This document shows, one piece after another, positions 45,201 to 53,046 of a stretch of DNA of 64,000 nt. Made by a program: the position numbers and the translations under genes. Every line of letters starts with the position of its first letter. Position 1 is the stretch's first letter. This DNA is from Hydrogenophaga sp. (GTDB lineage Bacteria > Pseudomonadota > Gammaproteobacteria > Burkholderiales > Burkholderiaceae_C): positions 62,001 to 126,000 of the forward strand of contig NZ_JAOASO010000089.1 in assembly GCF_030158645.1 (NCBI RefSeq), read 5' to 3'. Under the pieces are notes generated by a model, which was not told the DNA's origin, searched no databases, and saw only the letters and a list, made by a program, of their open reading frames with translations.

Positions 45201-45216
45201 CTTGATGCGGGTCAAG
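45201..45216. promoter_or_regulatory. FNR/ANR-like binding site between divergent exporter genes
   Basis: CTTGATGCGGGTCAAG is TTGAT-N4-GTCAA, one base off the FNR consensus TTGAT-N4-ATCAA, within a perfect 5-bp inverted repeat. It is centred about 51 bp from the MFS start and 66 bp from the ABC ATPase start. TTGACT at 45226 may be a -35. Confidence 0.5.
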
Positions 45217-45259
45217 TCATGGGCGTTGACTTAGACTCCCGCCTCCCCCTGGGTCCCTC

Positions 45260-46486
45260 ATGTCCGCTGCCCCATCCCCCACCCCCTCCCACGCCCCGCT
45301 GATCGCCAACCTCATCGCACAGCTGGCGTTTGGCCTGCTGGCCATGACCATCTGCCTGCCATCGATGCAGGAGTGGGGCGCGCTGTTCGGCTCCGACCAG
45401 GCCAGCGTGCAGCTCACCTTCAGCGGCTATGTGGTGGCCTACGGCGGCCTGCAGCTGCTCTACGGCCCGTGGTCGGACCGGTGGGGGCGCAAGAAGGTGC
45501 TGATGTTCGGGCTGACGCTCGCCGGCCTCGGTTCGGTGCTCGCGGCGCTCTCGCCCAGCCTGCCCTGGCTGACGGCGGCGCGCGTGCTGCAGGGCGCGGG
45601 TTGTGCGGCCGGCATGGTGGTGGGCCGCGCCATGGTGCAGGACCTGTTCACCGGCCCCGAGCGCACGCGCGTGATGGCCTACGTGGGCATGGCCATGGGT
45701 CTGATTCCGCCCACCGCCACCATCCTGGGCGGGCAGATCCACGTGCGTCTGGGCTGGCAGGCCAACTTTGCGCTGATGGCGGTGCTGGCCGTTCTGCTGT
45801 TCGTCGCCGCATGGAAGGGCCTGCCCGACCACAAGCCCGCCACCACGGTGCAGCCGCACTGGCTGGGCGCCATGTTCGCGTCGTATGTCCGGCTGGCGCG
45901 CGAGCCTTCGTTTCTGCTGTTCGTGCTCATCCTCTCGCTCACCACGGGCACCTTCTACGCCTTCCTCGCGGGCGCGCCCATCGTGCTGGGCAGCTATGGC
46001 GTGGGGCCGGCGGGCATTGGGTACTACATCATGGTCGTGCCGCTGTCCTACATCGTGGGCAACTACCTCACCACCCGCCTGGTGCACCGCACCGGCGACC
46101 GCACCATGATGATGCTGGGCCAGGTGTTCTCGGTGGGCGGTATCGCGCTCATGCTGGGACTGGCCCTGGCCAACGTGGACACGCCGCTGGCCTTTGCCCT
46201 GCCGCTCATGCTGCTGGGCCTGGGCAACGGCTTTCTGGTGCCCCCGGCGCTCACCGGCACGGTGGGGCTGGTGCCGGCGCTGGCCGGTTCGGCCGCTGCG
46301 GTGGCGGGCCTGGCGCAGCAGCTCATGGGTGCGGTGGGCGGTTATGCCGTGGGCCTGGTGCCGCACGAGGGCGCGGTGAACCTGGGCTGGCTGATGCTGG
46401 GCCTGGGCAGCGTGGCGCTGGTGGCGCAGGTGGTGCTGAACCGCCGGCGGGTCGTCAAACCGGCGCCGGTGCGGTCCGCCCCCTAA
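45260..46486 (+). CDS. Bcr/CflA-type MFS drug transporter
   Basis: 408 residues, twelve helices. ICLPSMQEWGALFGSDQASV and QLLYGPWSDRWGRKKVLMFG (motif A between helices 2 and 3) with ARVLQGAGCAAGMVVGRAMV fit the Bcr/CflA branch of DHA1 exporters. The C-terminus ends in a short basic tail. It is divergent from the ABC exporter and shares the intergenic FNR-like site. Its end overlaps the convergent SRAP gene by 4 bp. Substrate not predictable; Bcr-type pumps are linked to bicyclomycin, sulfonamide and amino-acid export. Confidence 0.93.
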   Translation: MSAAPSPTPSHAPLIANLIAQLAFGLLAMTICLPSMQEWGALFGSDQASVQLTFSGYVVAYGGLQLLYGPWSDRWGRKKVLMFGLTLAGLGSVLAALSPSLPWLTAARVLQGAGCAAGMVVGRAMVQDLFTGPERTRVMAYVGMAMGLIPPTATILGGQIHVRLGWQANFALMAVLAVLLFVAAWKGLPDHKPATTVQPHWLGAMFASYVRLAREPSFLLFVLILSLTTGTFYAFLAGAPIVLGSYGVGPAGIGYYIMVVPLSYIVGNYLTTRLVHRTGDRTMMMLGQVFSVGGIALMLGLALANVDTPLAFALPLMLLGLGNGFLVPPALTGTVGLVPALAGSAAAVAGLAQQLMGAVGGYAVGLVPHEGAVNLGWLMLGLGSVALVAQVVLNRRRVVKPAPVRSAP

Positions 46487-47220
46487 AGCAGGCTGCCCTG
46501 GGCGCCCACACCGCGCTCCTTCGAGACCAGCAGCGCGTCGGTGGCGCGCGCATCCGCCAGATCGAACACCTCGGTAGCCTGTGGCCTCACCAAGGCCTGG
46601 GCTTCGGCCACCGGGCCGTGCAGCCAAGTGGACCAGTCGGCGGGATTGATGTGGGCGACGGCGCGTTTGTCCTGCTGGTCGGGCGGCAGCGTCGGGTCGG
46701 GTTTGTGCAGGCGGCCGAGCAGCGGGTGGCCGTCGCAGTTGCAGGTGATCATGGTGAAGTTGGGCACCAGCTCACCCGTCTGCGGGTCGGTCCACTGCGA
46801 CCACAAACCCGCCAGTGCCCAGGGCGCCCCATCGGCGCGGCGCAGTCGCCACCAGATGTTTTTGCCCGTCTCCCAGTTGGGCTCCTGGTACCAGTCGGCA
46901 AGGATCAGGCAGCGCTGGCCCTGCATCCATGGCCCGCGGTAGGTCACTCGCTCGGCAATGCCTTCGATGCGCGCGTTGTTGGTGAGCACGGCGCGCGAGG
47001 CGGGCCGCCGCGTGGGGCTGCCCGGGCGGATCATGCCCCACTGGCCCATGCGGCCCACCAGCTGCGCGGCCTCGCCGGGCTGCCCGGGTCGCACCAGCAG
47101 GCCGTGTTGGAACGGGCCCACCGTGGCCTGGGTGAAGTCCTCCACGTCCACGCTCGCGCCCACACTGCCGAGGTAACGCTCGGCGGTGCCTTTGTCGGTC
47201 ATGTTGTAGAGGTTGCACAT
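46483..47220 (-). CDS. SRAP-domain protein (YedK/HMCES family, divergent)
   Basis: 245 residues. Cys2 follows the initiator Met (MCNLYNMTDKG), the residue that captures abasic sites in YedK/HMCES after Met removal. NNARIEG and DWYQEPNWE match the conserved Asn and Glu regions. The usual H-x-R-M-P stretch is replaced by GHPLLGRLHKPDPTLPPDQQ, so this is a divergent subgroup. Role: covalent protection of abasic sites in single-stranded DNA. No LexA box was noted upstream. It converges with the Bcr-type gene. Confidence 0.87.
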   Translation of the reverse strand: MCNLYNMTDKGTAERYLGSVGASVDVEDFTQATVGPFQHGLLVRPGQPGEAAQLVGRMGQWGMIRPGSPTRRPASRAVLTNNARIEGIAERVTYRGPWMQGQRCLILADWYQEPNWETGKNIWWRLRRADGAPWALAGLWSQWTDPQTGELVPNFTMITCNCDGHPLLGRLHKPDPTLPPDQQDKRAVAHINPADWSTWLHGPVAEAQALVRPQATEVFDLADARATDALLVSKERGVGAQGSLL

Positions 47221-47339
47221 GGGGAAGCAGAAATCTCTGTGTGATGGCGAACAGACCGCCGTGGCAGCGGGTGATCAGATGCCGTTCAGGCAAAAGCCAT
47301 GGACCCTCACCGAGGGCCGGCAGCCCTCAGGAGAAAACC

Positions 47340-47399
47340 ATGTACATCGGCGGCGGCGCTATCTTGCTCATCATCATCCTCTTCCTCGTGTTTCGTTGA
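47340..47399 (+). CDS. 19-residue membrane peptide
   Basis: MYIGGGAILLIIILFLVFR, then stop. AGGAG sits 6 nt before the ATG, and the whole peptide is one hydrophobic helix with a Gly-rich start and a single C-terminal Arg. I have a memory of similar short MYIGGG-type proteins in related bacteria but cannot verify it. It starts 120 bp from the divergent SRAP gene, and a palindrome (CCCTCGCGCGAGGG) follows. If real, it would be among the smallest proteins of the genome. Confidence 0.5.
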   Translation: MYIGGGAILLIIILFLVFR

Positions 47400-47415
47400 A
47401 CCCTCGCGCGAGGGC

Positions 47416-48132
47416 TCACACACCCTTGTGCGGGTCTTCGCGCCGTTGGGCGTACCAGAGGTCCAGCCCCTTGCGCTGTCTCACTGCGCCCAGGCCACCG
47501 CGCAACAGGTGGCCCAGCAGCGCCCACATCTCAAGCGCTGAATGCGTGCGCAGCTTGCGCCCCGAGCTCAGCACCGGCTCGCGCAGGATCACGAACGTTC
47601 CCTGCTGTTTGAGCGCCTGGCTCAGCTTCAACTCCTCGGCAGCGAAGTAGGTCTCGTCAAACCCACCCACCGCTTCGAACGCACTGCGCGTGCAGAAGAC
47701 AAAACAGCCCGCGGCCAGGCGGCAGACCTGCAGCAGCTTCACCACCAGCGGCACCGTCACCCTGGCGTGCAGCGGCATGGCGCCGTCAAAACGGACCACG
47801 GCACCGCCGCCCACCGCACCCTCGCGCAGCGCCTGCAGCGCAAGAACCACCAGGGTTTCGTGCACCAGCGTGTCGGCATCGACAAAGATGAACACATCGC
47901 CCCGCGCTGCGCGGGCCCCCGCGTTGCGCGTCGCTGCGATCTGCCGGTGGGCCACCGCGACCACCTGCGCGCCGTGCTCGCGGCCGATGTCGGCGGTGCG
48001 GTCGGTGGAGCCGTCGTCCACCACGATCACCTCGCTCGGTCCGTCCAGCGACAACGCCACCGCGTTGATGGCTTGCAGGGTGGCGCCCAGCAGGCGCTCT
48101 TCGTTGTAGGCCGGCACGATGAAGGAAATCAT
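47416..48132 (-). CDS. Family 2 glycosyltransferase
   Basis: 238 residues, GT-A fold. ISFIVPAYNEERLLGATLQA at the start, VIVVDDGSTDRTADI, and VFIFVDADTLV (DxD metal site) are clear; FFCTRSAFEAVGGFDETYFA-like sequence gives the acceptor region. No membrane helix of the processive type is seen, so it probably transfers one sugar onto a lipid or protein acceptor. Start ATG at 48132. It is divergent from the DUF2855 gene and ends close to the 19-codon gene. Donor and acceptor unknown. Confidence 0.92.
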   Translation of the reverse strand: MISFIVPAYNEERLLGATLQAINAVALSLDGPSEVIVVDDGSTDRTADIGREHGAQVVAVAHRQIAATRNAGARAARGDVFIFVDADTLVHETLVVLALQALREGAVGGGAVVRFDGAMPLHARVTVPLVVKLLQVCRLAAGCFVFCTRSAFEAVGGFDETYFAAEELKLSQALKQQGTFVILREPVLSSGRKLRTHSALEMWALLGHLLRGGLGAVRQRKGLDLWYAQRREDPHKGV

Positions 48133-48267
48133 GGCGTGCAGGGTACCCGGGTGTTGATGGGCGTGCGCGTTCCAGGGTCTGAGCGCGGCAGGGCAACGCG
48201 CGTGACAAGCGCCAGGGCCCTTTCGGTGCACCATGTGGCCGTCCTTCATCACGACGCAGACCCCCAC

Positions 48268-49386
48268 ATGACCACACAGTTCCAGGTTCGCAAAGACCAG
48301 CTCGCCACCACCCGCGCCGTGCAGCTGACCGACACCCCGCTGGCCGAGGGCGAGGTGCGTGTGCGCATCGCGCACTTTGCCTACACCGCCAACAATATCA
48401 CCTACGCCGCCTTTGGCGATGCCATGAATTACTGGCAGTTCTTCCCGGTGGCGTCGGCGGGGGATGACACCGCCGCCTGGGGCGTGGTCCCGGTGTGGGG
48501 CTTTGGCGTGGTGGAGCAGAGCCGGTGCGCTGGCGTGGCCGTGGGCGAGCGGCTCTACGGCTACTGGCCCATGGCCTCGCACGCCGTGCTGGCTCCCGCG
48601 CGCCTCTCGCCGGAGGGTTTCTTTGACGGTGCGCCGCACCGCGCCGCGCTGCACCCGGTCTACAACCAGTACCTGCGCTGCGCGGTGGACACGCTTTACG
48701 ACCCGGCCACCGAGCCGCTGCAGGCCTTGCTGCGCCCGCTCTTCCTCACCGCCTGGCTGATCGACGACTTCCTGGCCGACAACGACTTCTTTGGCACGAA
48801 CCAGACCGGGCAGCGCGGCGTGATGCTGCTCTCGTCGGCCAGCAGCAAGACCGCCTGCGCGACCGCCGCGCAACTGGCGCAGCGGCCCGAGGTCGAGGTG
48901 GTGGGCCTGACCTCGCCGGGCAACGTGGCGTTTTGTGAAAGCCTGGGCGTGTACAGCCGCGTGCTCACCTACGACCAGCTCGACCAGCTGCCGCCAGACA
49001 CGCCGTGCGTCTACGTGGACTTTGCGGGGAACGGCACGCTGCGCAAGGCGATACACGGCCGCTTCAGCGCACTGGCCTACAGCTGCTCCATCGGCGGCAC
49101 GCATGTGGACCAGCTCGCCGGGGGACGCGACCTGGCCGGGCCGCGCCCGGTGCTGTTTTTTGCCCCCGCACAGGCCAAGAAGCGCCATGGCGACTGGGGT
49201 GCGGCCGGTTTCAACGACCGCATGGCCCAGGCCTGGCGCGCCTTCATGGCCCAGGTGAACAACCCCGCCCAGCCCTGGGTGGTGGCGCAGCACCACCGCG
49301 GCCCCGATGCCGTGCAGGCCGCGCACGCGCTGGTGCTGGGTGGCCAAGGGGACCCACGCGTGGGACACATGCTGTCGCTGTCGTGA
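48268..49386 (+). CDS. DUF2855-family protein (MDR-like fold)
   Basis: 372 residues. VRVRIAHFAYTANNITYAAF, FPVASAGDDTAAWGVVPVWG and GVAVGERLYGYWPMASHAVL are typical of DUF2855, which resembles the medium-chain dehydrogenase/reductase fold with weak cofactor signatures. MLLSSASSKTACATAAQLAQ would be the nucleotide-binding region. It is divergent from the glycosyltransferase. Catalytic activity is not established for the family; a reductase role is only inferred. Confidence 0.88.
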   Translation: MTTQFQVRKDQLATTRAVQLTDTPLAEGEVRVRIAHFAYTANNITYAAFGDAMNYWQFFPVASAGDDTAAWGVVPVWGFGVVEQSRCAGVAVGERLYGYWPMASHAVLAPARLSPEGFFDGAPHRAALHPVYNQYLRCAVDTLYDPATEPLQALLRPLFLTAWLIDDFLADNDFFGTNQTGQRGVMLLSSASSKTACATAAQLAQRPEVEVVGLTSPGNVAFCESLGVYSRVLTYDQLDQLPPDTPCVYVDFAGNGTLRKAIHGRFSALAYSCSIGGTHVDQLAGGRDLAGPRPVLFFAPAQAKKRHGDWGAAGFNDRMAQAWRAFMAQVNNPAQPWVVAQHHRGPDAVQAAHALVLGGQGDPRVGHMLSLS

Positions 49387-49435
49387 GCGTGTGATCCTGG
49401 CCCGTGACTTTACGCACAGAGACTGTGCCCTACGC

Positions 49436-49456
49436 TGTGGATAACCAGGTGGACAA
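49436..49456. promoter_or_regulatory. DnaA-box-like pair
   Basis: TGTGGATAA (49436-49444) is the exact reverse complement of the DnaA box TTATCCACA; a second, weaker copy (GGTGGACAA, 49448-49456) follows 3 nt later. It lies in the 136-bp gap between the DUF2855 gene and the TolA/TonB-like gene. No origin features surround it. Confidence 0.4.
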
Positions 49457-49522
49457 CCGCCACAGCCCGCTGCCCGCCTGGCGTTGCGGGGTGTGCTTAA
49501 AAATCAGGCGTTGACCGCAGGC

Positions 49523-51487
49523 TCAGTACAAGCGCACCGCCACGTCGAAATGCCAGGTCCGGCGGATCTCCACCACGTCGTACTGGCTGGCCAAGGCGGG
49601 CGAAAACGCCGGGTAACTGGCTTGGCTGCGCACGATGCGTTCGATCCCTTCGTCCAGTGCCGGCACGCCGCTGGAACGCACCATGGTCACCGACTCCACC
49701 GAGCCGTCGCTGCGGATCGCCACCATCACCACGGGCTGGGTGTGCGGCTGCTTCGCAGCTTCGCGCACCAGATCGATCGTCATGTTCATCGTGATCTTGC
49801 GGGCCCAGGCCTCTGCGTAGCGGATGAGGTCGGTGTTGGGGTCGGAGCGCCCGAAGAGCCGCGCGCGCCGCGCGGTGCTCAGTGAATAGGGCAACTGGTT
49901 GGCCGCCTTGGCCGCGGCATCGCGCCGGTCGGCTTCTTCGTTCAGCTGCCGCCCGATGGCCCGCAGCCGCTCTTCACGTTGGGCTTCGGCCGCTGACCGT
50001 TCGGCTTGCACGCGCGCGGCTTCCGATGCGGCGGCCTGCGCTGCCTGTGCGGCTTGCTGGCGGCTGGCCTCCTGCTGCGCGGCCGCTTGCAGGGCCGCCT
50101 GCGCTTGTGCCGCCTGGCGTTCGGCGACCTGCCTGGAGGCTTCGGCCTGTTCCGCCTGCCTTTGCGCGGTGGCCTGGCGTTCGGCCGCCTGTGCGGCCTC
50201 CTGTTGGGCCGCGGCCTGCTGCGCAGCGGCCAGACGCTCGGCCTGCGCACGTGCCGCCTGCTGGCGAGCGGCTTCCTGCTGGGCCGCGGCTTGCCGGGCG
50301 GCGGCCTGTTGTGCCGCGGCCTGGCGTTCAAGTTCCTGTTGCGCCGCTTGCTGTTGCGCTGCTTCCGCCCGCTCGGCCTCCCGGCGGGCGGCTTCTTCTC
50401 TGGCCGCAGCCTGCTGCTCCATGGCCTGTTTCGCGGCCTCTTGCCTTGCGGCTTCCTGCTGAGCGGCTGCCCGCCGTTCGGCCTCCTGCCGGGCGGTTTC
50501 CTGGAGCGCCGAGTCTTCCCGGGCCGCAGCCTCGCGTTCGGCGACCAGCCGGGCAGCTTCCCGACGCTGTTCTTCGGCTTCTGCGCGGCGTTGTTCCTCG
50601 AGCTGTCTTGCCGCTTCCGCCTGTTCCGCCGCCAGCTGCTGTGCTGCCGCGAGTTCGGCGGCTTTGCGGCGCGCGGCACCCTGGCGCTCCACCTCCAGCC
50701 GCGCTGCCTCGACTTGCACCACCTCCTGGCGCGCCGCCTCCTGGCGGGCAGCCTCCAGCCGCGTCGCTTCCACCTGCGCCAATTCCTGCCGTGCCGTTTC
50801 CTGACGTGCCGCTTCCCGTTGAGCCGCCGCCTGCTGAGCGGCTTCTTCCCGGGCTGCTGCCAGCCTGGCTTCTGCCTGCTGCACCGCTTGCAGTTGCTCC
50901 TGCTCCCGTCGCTCGGTTTCCAGCCGCTGCGCCTCGCCGCTGTTGACCGGCTGGCGCTCGGCGTCGCCCTGGTCTTGGTCGACCGCTCGCTCGGACAGGG
51001 CCGCTTCGGCCGGGCGATCCGGTGGCGCGGCAGGGGCGGCTGGCGCTTCGGGGACCTGCTGACGCGGCGGCACAGCGTCTGGTGCCAGCGGCTCACCCGG
51101 CGCAGGCGTGTTGACCGCTGTGGGGGTTGCGTCCGGCACGGCGGCGGACAGTGAGGGACCGGGCTCCGGGGACTCGGGCGGTCCGGATGCCGATGGGCTG
51201 GCTGCGCCCGGCGTTGCCCGCTGGGGCGGGGCCGCCGGCGTCGGCTGCGCAACCGGTGTGGCAGCGGCGTCGGTTGTGTCGGGCGCGGCCGCCAGCACGA
51301 TGCGCAGGTTGGGCACCTCGGCGCGCCGCTCCTGCCAGGGGAAGCCAAAGCCCGGGAGTCCCACCCCCTGACCGCCGAAGGTCAGACCCAGCAGCAGCGC
51401 GTGGAACAGCAGGGACAGCAGCAGTGCGATCCTCATGCGCTTGCGCTCGGAGCGCTGGCGCGAGGGATGGGGTGTCGTGGGCTGCAT
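49523..51487 (-). CDS. TolA/TonB-like coiled-coil envelope protein
   Basis: 654 residues. One N-terminal membrane helix (MRIALLLSLLFHALLLGLTF), then a Pro/Ala-rich segment, then about 350 residues of Ala/Gln/Arg/Glu repeats (AARQEAARQEVVQVEAARLE-like) predicted as a very long helix or coiled coil, and a TonB/TolA-like C-terminal domain (WARKITMNMTIDLVREAAKQ, VMVAIRSDGSVESVTMVRSS, SPALASQYDVVEIRRTWHFD). This is the plan of TolA: membrane anchor, periplasm-spanning helix, outer-membrane-facing domain. The ATG at 51487 is preferred. It is 79 bp downstream of the OmpA-like gene on the same strand. Confidence 0.85.
   Translation of the reverse strand: MQPTTPHPSRQRSERKRMRIALLLSLLFHALLLGLTFGGQGVGLPGFGFPWQERRAEVPNLRIVLAAAPDTTDAAATPVAQPTPAAPPQRATPGAASPSASGPPESPEPGPSLSAAVPDATPTAVNTPAPGEPLAPDAVPPRQQVPEAPAAPAAPPDRPAEAALSERAVDQDQGDAERQPVNSGEAQRLETERREQEQLQAVQQAEARLAAAREEAAQQAAAQREAARQETARQELAQVEATRLEAARQEAARQEVVQVEAARLEVERQGAARRKAAELAAAQQLAAEQAEAARQLEEQRRAEAEEQRREAARLVAEREAAAREDSALQETARQEAERRAAAQQEAARQEAAKQAMEQQAAAREEAARREAERAEAAQQQAAQQELERQAAAQQAAARQAAAQQEAARQQAARAQAERLAAAQQAAAQQEAAQAAERQATAQRQAEQAEASRQVAERQAAQAQAALQAAAQQEASRQQAAQAAQAAASEAARVQAERSAAEAQREERLRAIGRQLNEEADRRDAAAKAANQLPYSLSTARRARLFGRSDPNTDLIRYAEAWARKITMNMTIDLVREAAKQPHTQPVVMVAIRSDGSVESVTMVRSSGVPALDEGIERIVRSQASYPAFSPALASQYDVVEIRRTWHFDVAVRLY
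49895..50945. repeat. Low-complexity Ala/Gln/Arg/Glu-coding tract
   Basis: The TolA/TonB-like gene has about 1 kb of degenerate short repeats coding Ala-Ala-Arg-Gln-Glu-type runs. The bias opens long spurious frames on the opposite strand. Slippage or recombination here would change the length of the helix. Confidence 0.7.
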
Positions 51488-51566
51488 GCCGCCGATTGTC
51501 CTATCCAAACCGTGCAGCCCGACCGATGGGTCTGGCCCCCGCCGGGCGCCCGGCCAACCACACGGG

Positions 51567-52196
51567 CTAGAAGATCAGCACCTCGACGCGTCGGTTTCGG
51601 GGATCGGCCGCACGCGCTCCCGTGGCTGTCAGGGGTTTCGTGTCCCCGAAATACTGCAACTCGATGTCTTTGAGCGTGGGGTCGTTCGTCTGGAGCAGGC
51701 TGGCCGCCGTCTCGGCCCGAGCGGCCGACAACTGCAGGTTCCAGTCCGATGTGCCGGAGGCGTCGGCATGGCCAAAGATGGTGATGCGGGTGGGCTTGCG
51801 GGCACGCACCGCCCGGAACATGGCCGGGAGCAGCAAGCGGGATTCTTCGGTCAGCTCGGTTTTGTCCAGCAGGAACTGCAGCACGAAAATCCGGGGTGCC
51901 AGCGGGTTGGCCCTGAGCAACTCTGCGTAGGCCGCGTCCACCGTGGCGCGGCCGAGCGTCCTGGCCTTCGATGGTGTGGCGTTGGCCCCGTTGACACTCG
52001 CATAGCTGTACGCCTTGTCCAGCCTTTGGGTGGCCGAGCCCGACTCGACCGACACGGCGCCCACCGTGCTGTCCTCATCGGGCAGCAACACCACCGTGGT
52101 TCTTGTGCTCGTCGGGGTGGCGCATCCCGCCAGCCAGGCACCGGCGATCACGAGCAGCGCCGCCAGCCGGGCGCTGCGCAGGTGGCTTGTCCTCAT
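51567..52196 (-). CDS. OmpA-C-domain lipoprotein
   Basis: 209 residues. Lipoprotein signal (AALLVIAGAWLAGC, lipid Cys near residue 25), a linker, then an OmpA C-terminal domain: RIFVLQFLLDKTELTEESRL, RITIFGHADASGTSDWNLQL, SAARAETAASLL and RAADPRNRRVEVLIF, with the Asp and Arg that bind peptidoglycan. It ties the outer membrane to the cell wall. The ATG at 52196 gives the shortest signal; a TTG at 52208 overlapping the upstream stop is possible. It follows the FecR-domain gene with only 8 bp. Confidence 0.88.
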   Translation of the reverse strand: MRTSHLRSARLAALLVIAGAWLAGCATPTSTRTTVVLLPDEDSTVGAVSVESGSATQRLDKAYSYASVNGANATPSKARTLGRATVDAAYAELLRANPLAPRIFVLQFLLDKTELTEESRLLLPAMFRAVRARKPTRITIFGHADASGTSDWNLQLSAARAETAASLLQTNDPTLKDIELQYFGDTKPLTATGARAADPRNRRVEVLIF

Positions 52197-52204
52197 GGTG
52201 GTGG

Positions 52205-52654
52205 TCAATCCGCTTCGATGATGAACCGCGTTCCGCGCACGCCGATGGTCGCCGTGGGCGTGGCCACCTTGACCGACTCCGGCGCCAGTTTCGCGATCAT
52301 CCCGGACGAATAGACCGCGGCACCTTTGGCCAGGTAGACGAAGAATTCGAACTTCGCCTGCTTGGGCTCGAACGCGTAGTCGCGGACCTGAATGTCCGTG
52401 GAGGGCCCCAGGGTGAGTTGCGTGCCGTCCCTGAAGACGATGCCCGCCGAGGAGCCGGACCCGGAAACGATGCGGTCCGAGACGAAGAGCGTCGAGCCCG
52501 ACACGGCGTCCAGCGTGGTGCCGTTGCGGGCGATGCCGATGTCACCCGACACGTTCTTGAAGGTGGCGACATGATCGCCGTTGGCGTGGGCCGAGCCCAC
52601 AAACCCCAGCGGGCCCGCGAGTGTCAGCAGTGAGGCCAGGACCAGGCGTTTCAT
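52205..52654 (-). CDS. FecR-domain exported protein
   Basis: 149 residues. Signal peptide (VLASLLTLAGPLGFVGSAHA), then a single FecR domain: VATFKNVSGDIGIARNGTTL, STLFVSDRIVSGSGSSAGIV, RDGTQLTLGPSTDIQVRDYA and the closing VATPTATIGVRGTRFIIEAD. FecR proper is an anti-sigma protein with an N-terminal cytosolic part and a membrane helix; those are absent, so this is the exported ligand-like form. AAGGGGA precedes the ATG. First gene of the minus-strand unit with the OmpA-like and TolA-like genes. Confidence 0.9.
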   Translation of the reverse strand: MKRLVLASLLTLAGPLGFVGSAHANGDHVATFKNVSGDIGIARNGTTLDAVSGSTLFVSDRIVSGSGSSAGIVFRDGTQLTLGPSTDIQVRDYAFEPKQAKFEFFVYLAKGAAVYSSGMIAKLAPESVKVATPTATIGVRGTRFIIEAD

Positions 52655-52741
52655 CGGATTCCCCTTGTTGGTGGCGCGGTGAGCGCTCGAAAAAGCCGCA
52701 GCGTCGAACACGAGCGGCAATGTAGGTTGAGACGGATGCAT

Positions 52742-52765
52742 GGCTTGTGTCGAAAGACACAGGCC
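52742..52765. other. Stem-loop with GAAA tetraloop
   Basis: GGCTTGTGTC, GAAA, GACACAGGCC: ten pairs with one G-T. It lies about 90-110 bp upstream of the FecR-domain start, so it could be in the 5' leader of that mRNA or mark the end of an unseen transcript. No T run follows. Confidence 0.5.
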
Positions 52766-52988
52766 GCGCGCATCTGGGCACGGTGGTGAACGGTACGGAC
52801 GGAACCCTCGCCTGTATGTTCGGTGCCGCTCACAGCGCAGCGTGAACGCGTCTTTGCCCGGACAAGCGTGACTTACGCCGCAGTCGACGGCGTCTGGAGT
52901 GCCCGCTTGCGCGCCGCGATCACGCCACCGACGCATGCAGCAGCGTCTCGGCCCAAGCCAGACCGCTGGACACCGATCGGCCTTTGCG

Positions 52989-53010
52989 ATACTGTACACA
53001 CATACAGTAT
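52989..53010 (+). promoter_or_regulatory. LexA (SOS) box of the mutasome
   Basis: ATACTGTACACACATACAG plus TAT: CTG-N10-CAG with TA flanks on both sides, the canonical LexA consensus. It ends 36 bp before the imuA start, overlapping the expected promoter, so LexA repression and SOS induction are predicted. Confidence 0.92.
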
Positions 53011-53046
53011 TTATCGGCCTTCCCAACCCCACCCGAACACCCCGCC

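Larger units (their letters stand above)
52655..53046. other. 391-bp gap between the FecR-domain gene and imuA
   Basis: It holds the promoter side of two divergent genes. Visible are a 10-bp stem with a GAAA tetraloop (52742-52765) toward the FecR side and a perfect LexA box (52989-53010) before imuA. No further convincing coding sequence is seen. Confidence 0.6.

Noticed and set aside
47401-47416. CCCTCGCGCGAGGG palindrome after the 19-codon gene, as a terminator
   Set aside because: Self-complementary with at most a 5-bp stem and no T run; it can only be a weak structure.
50006-51154. Open frames opposite the TolA-like gene coding Leu/Arg/Gly- or Pro/Arg-rich protein
   Set aside because: The biased codons of the coil tract open all frames on the other strand; the amino-acid compositions are not protein-like.
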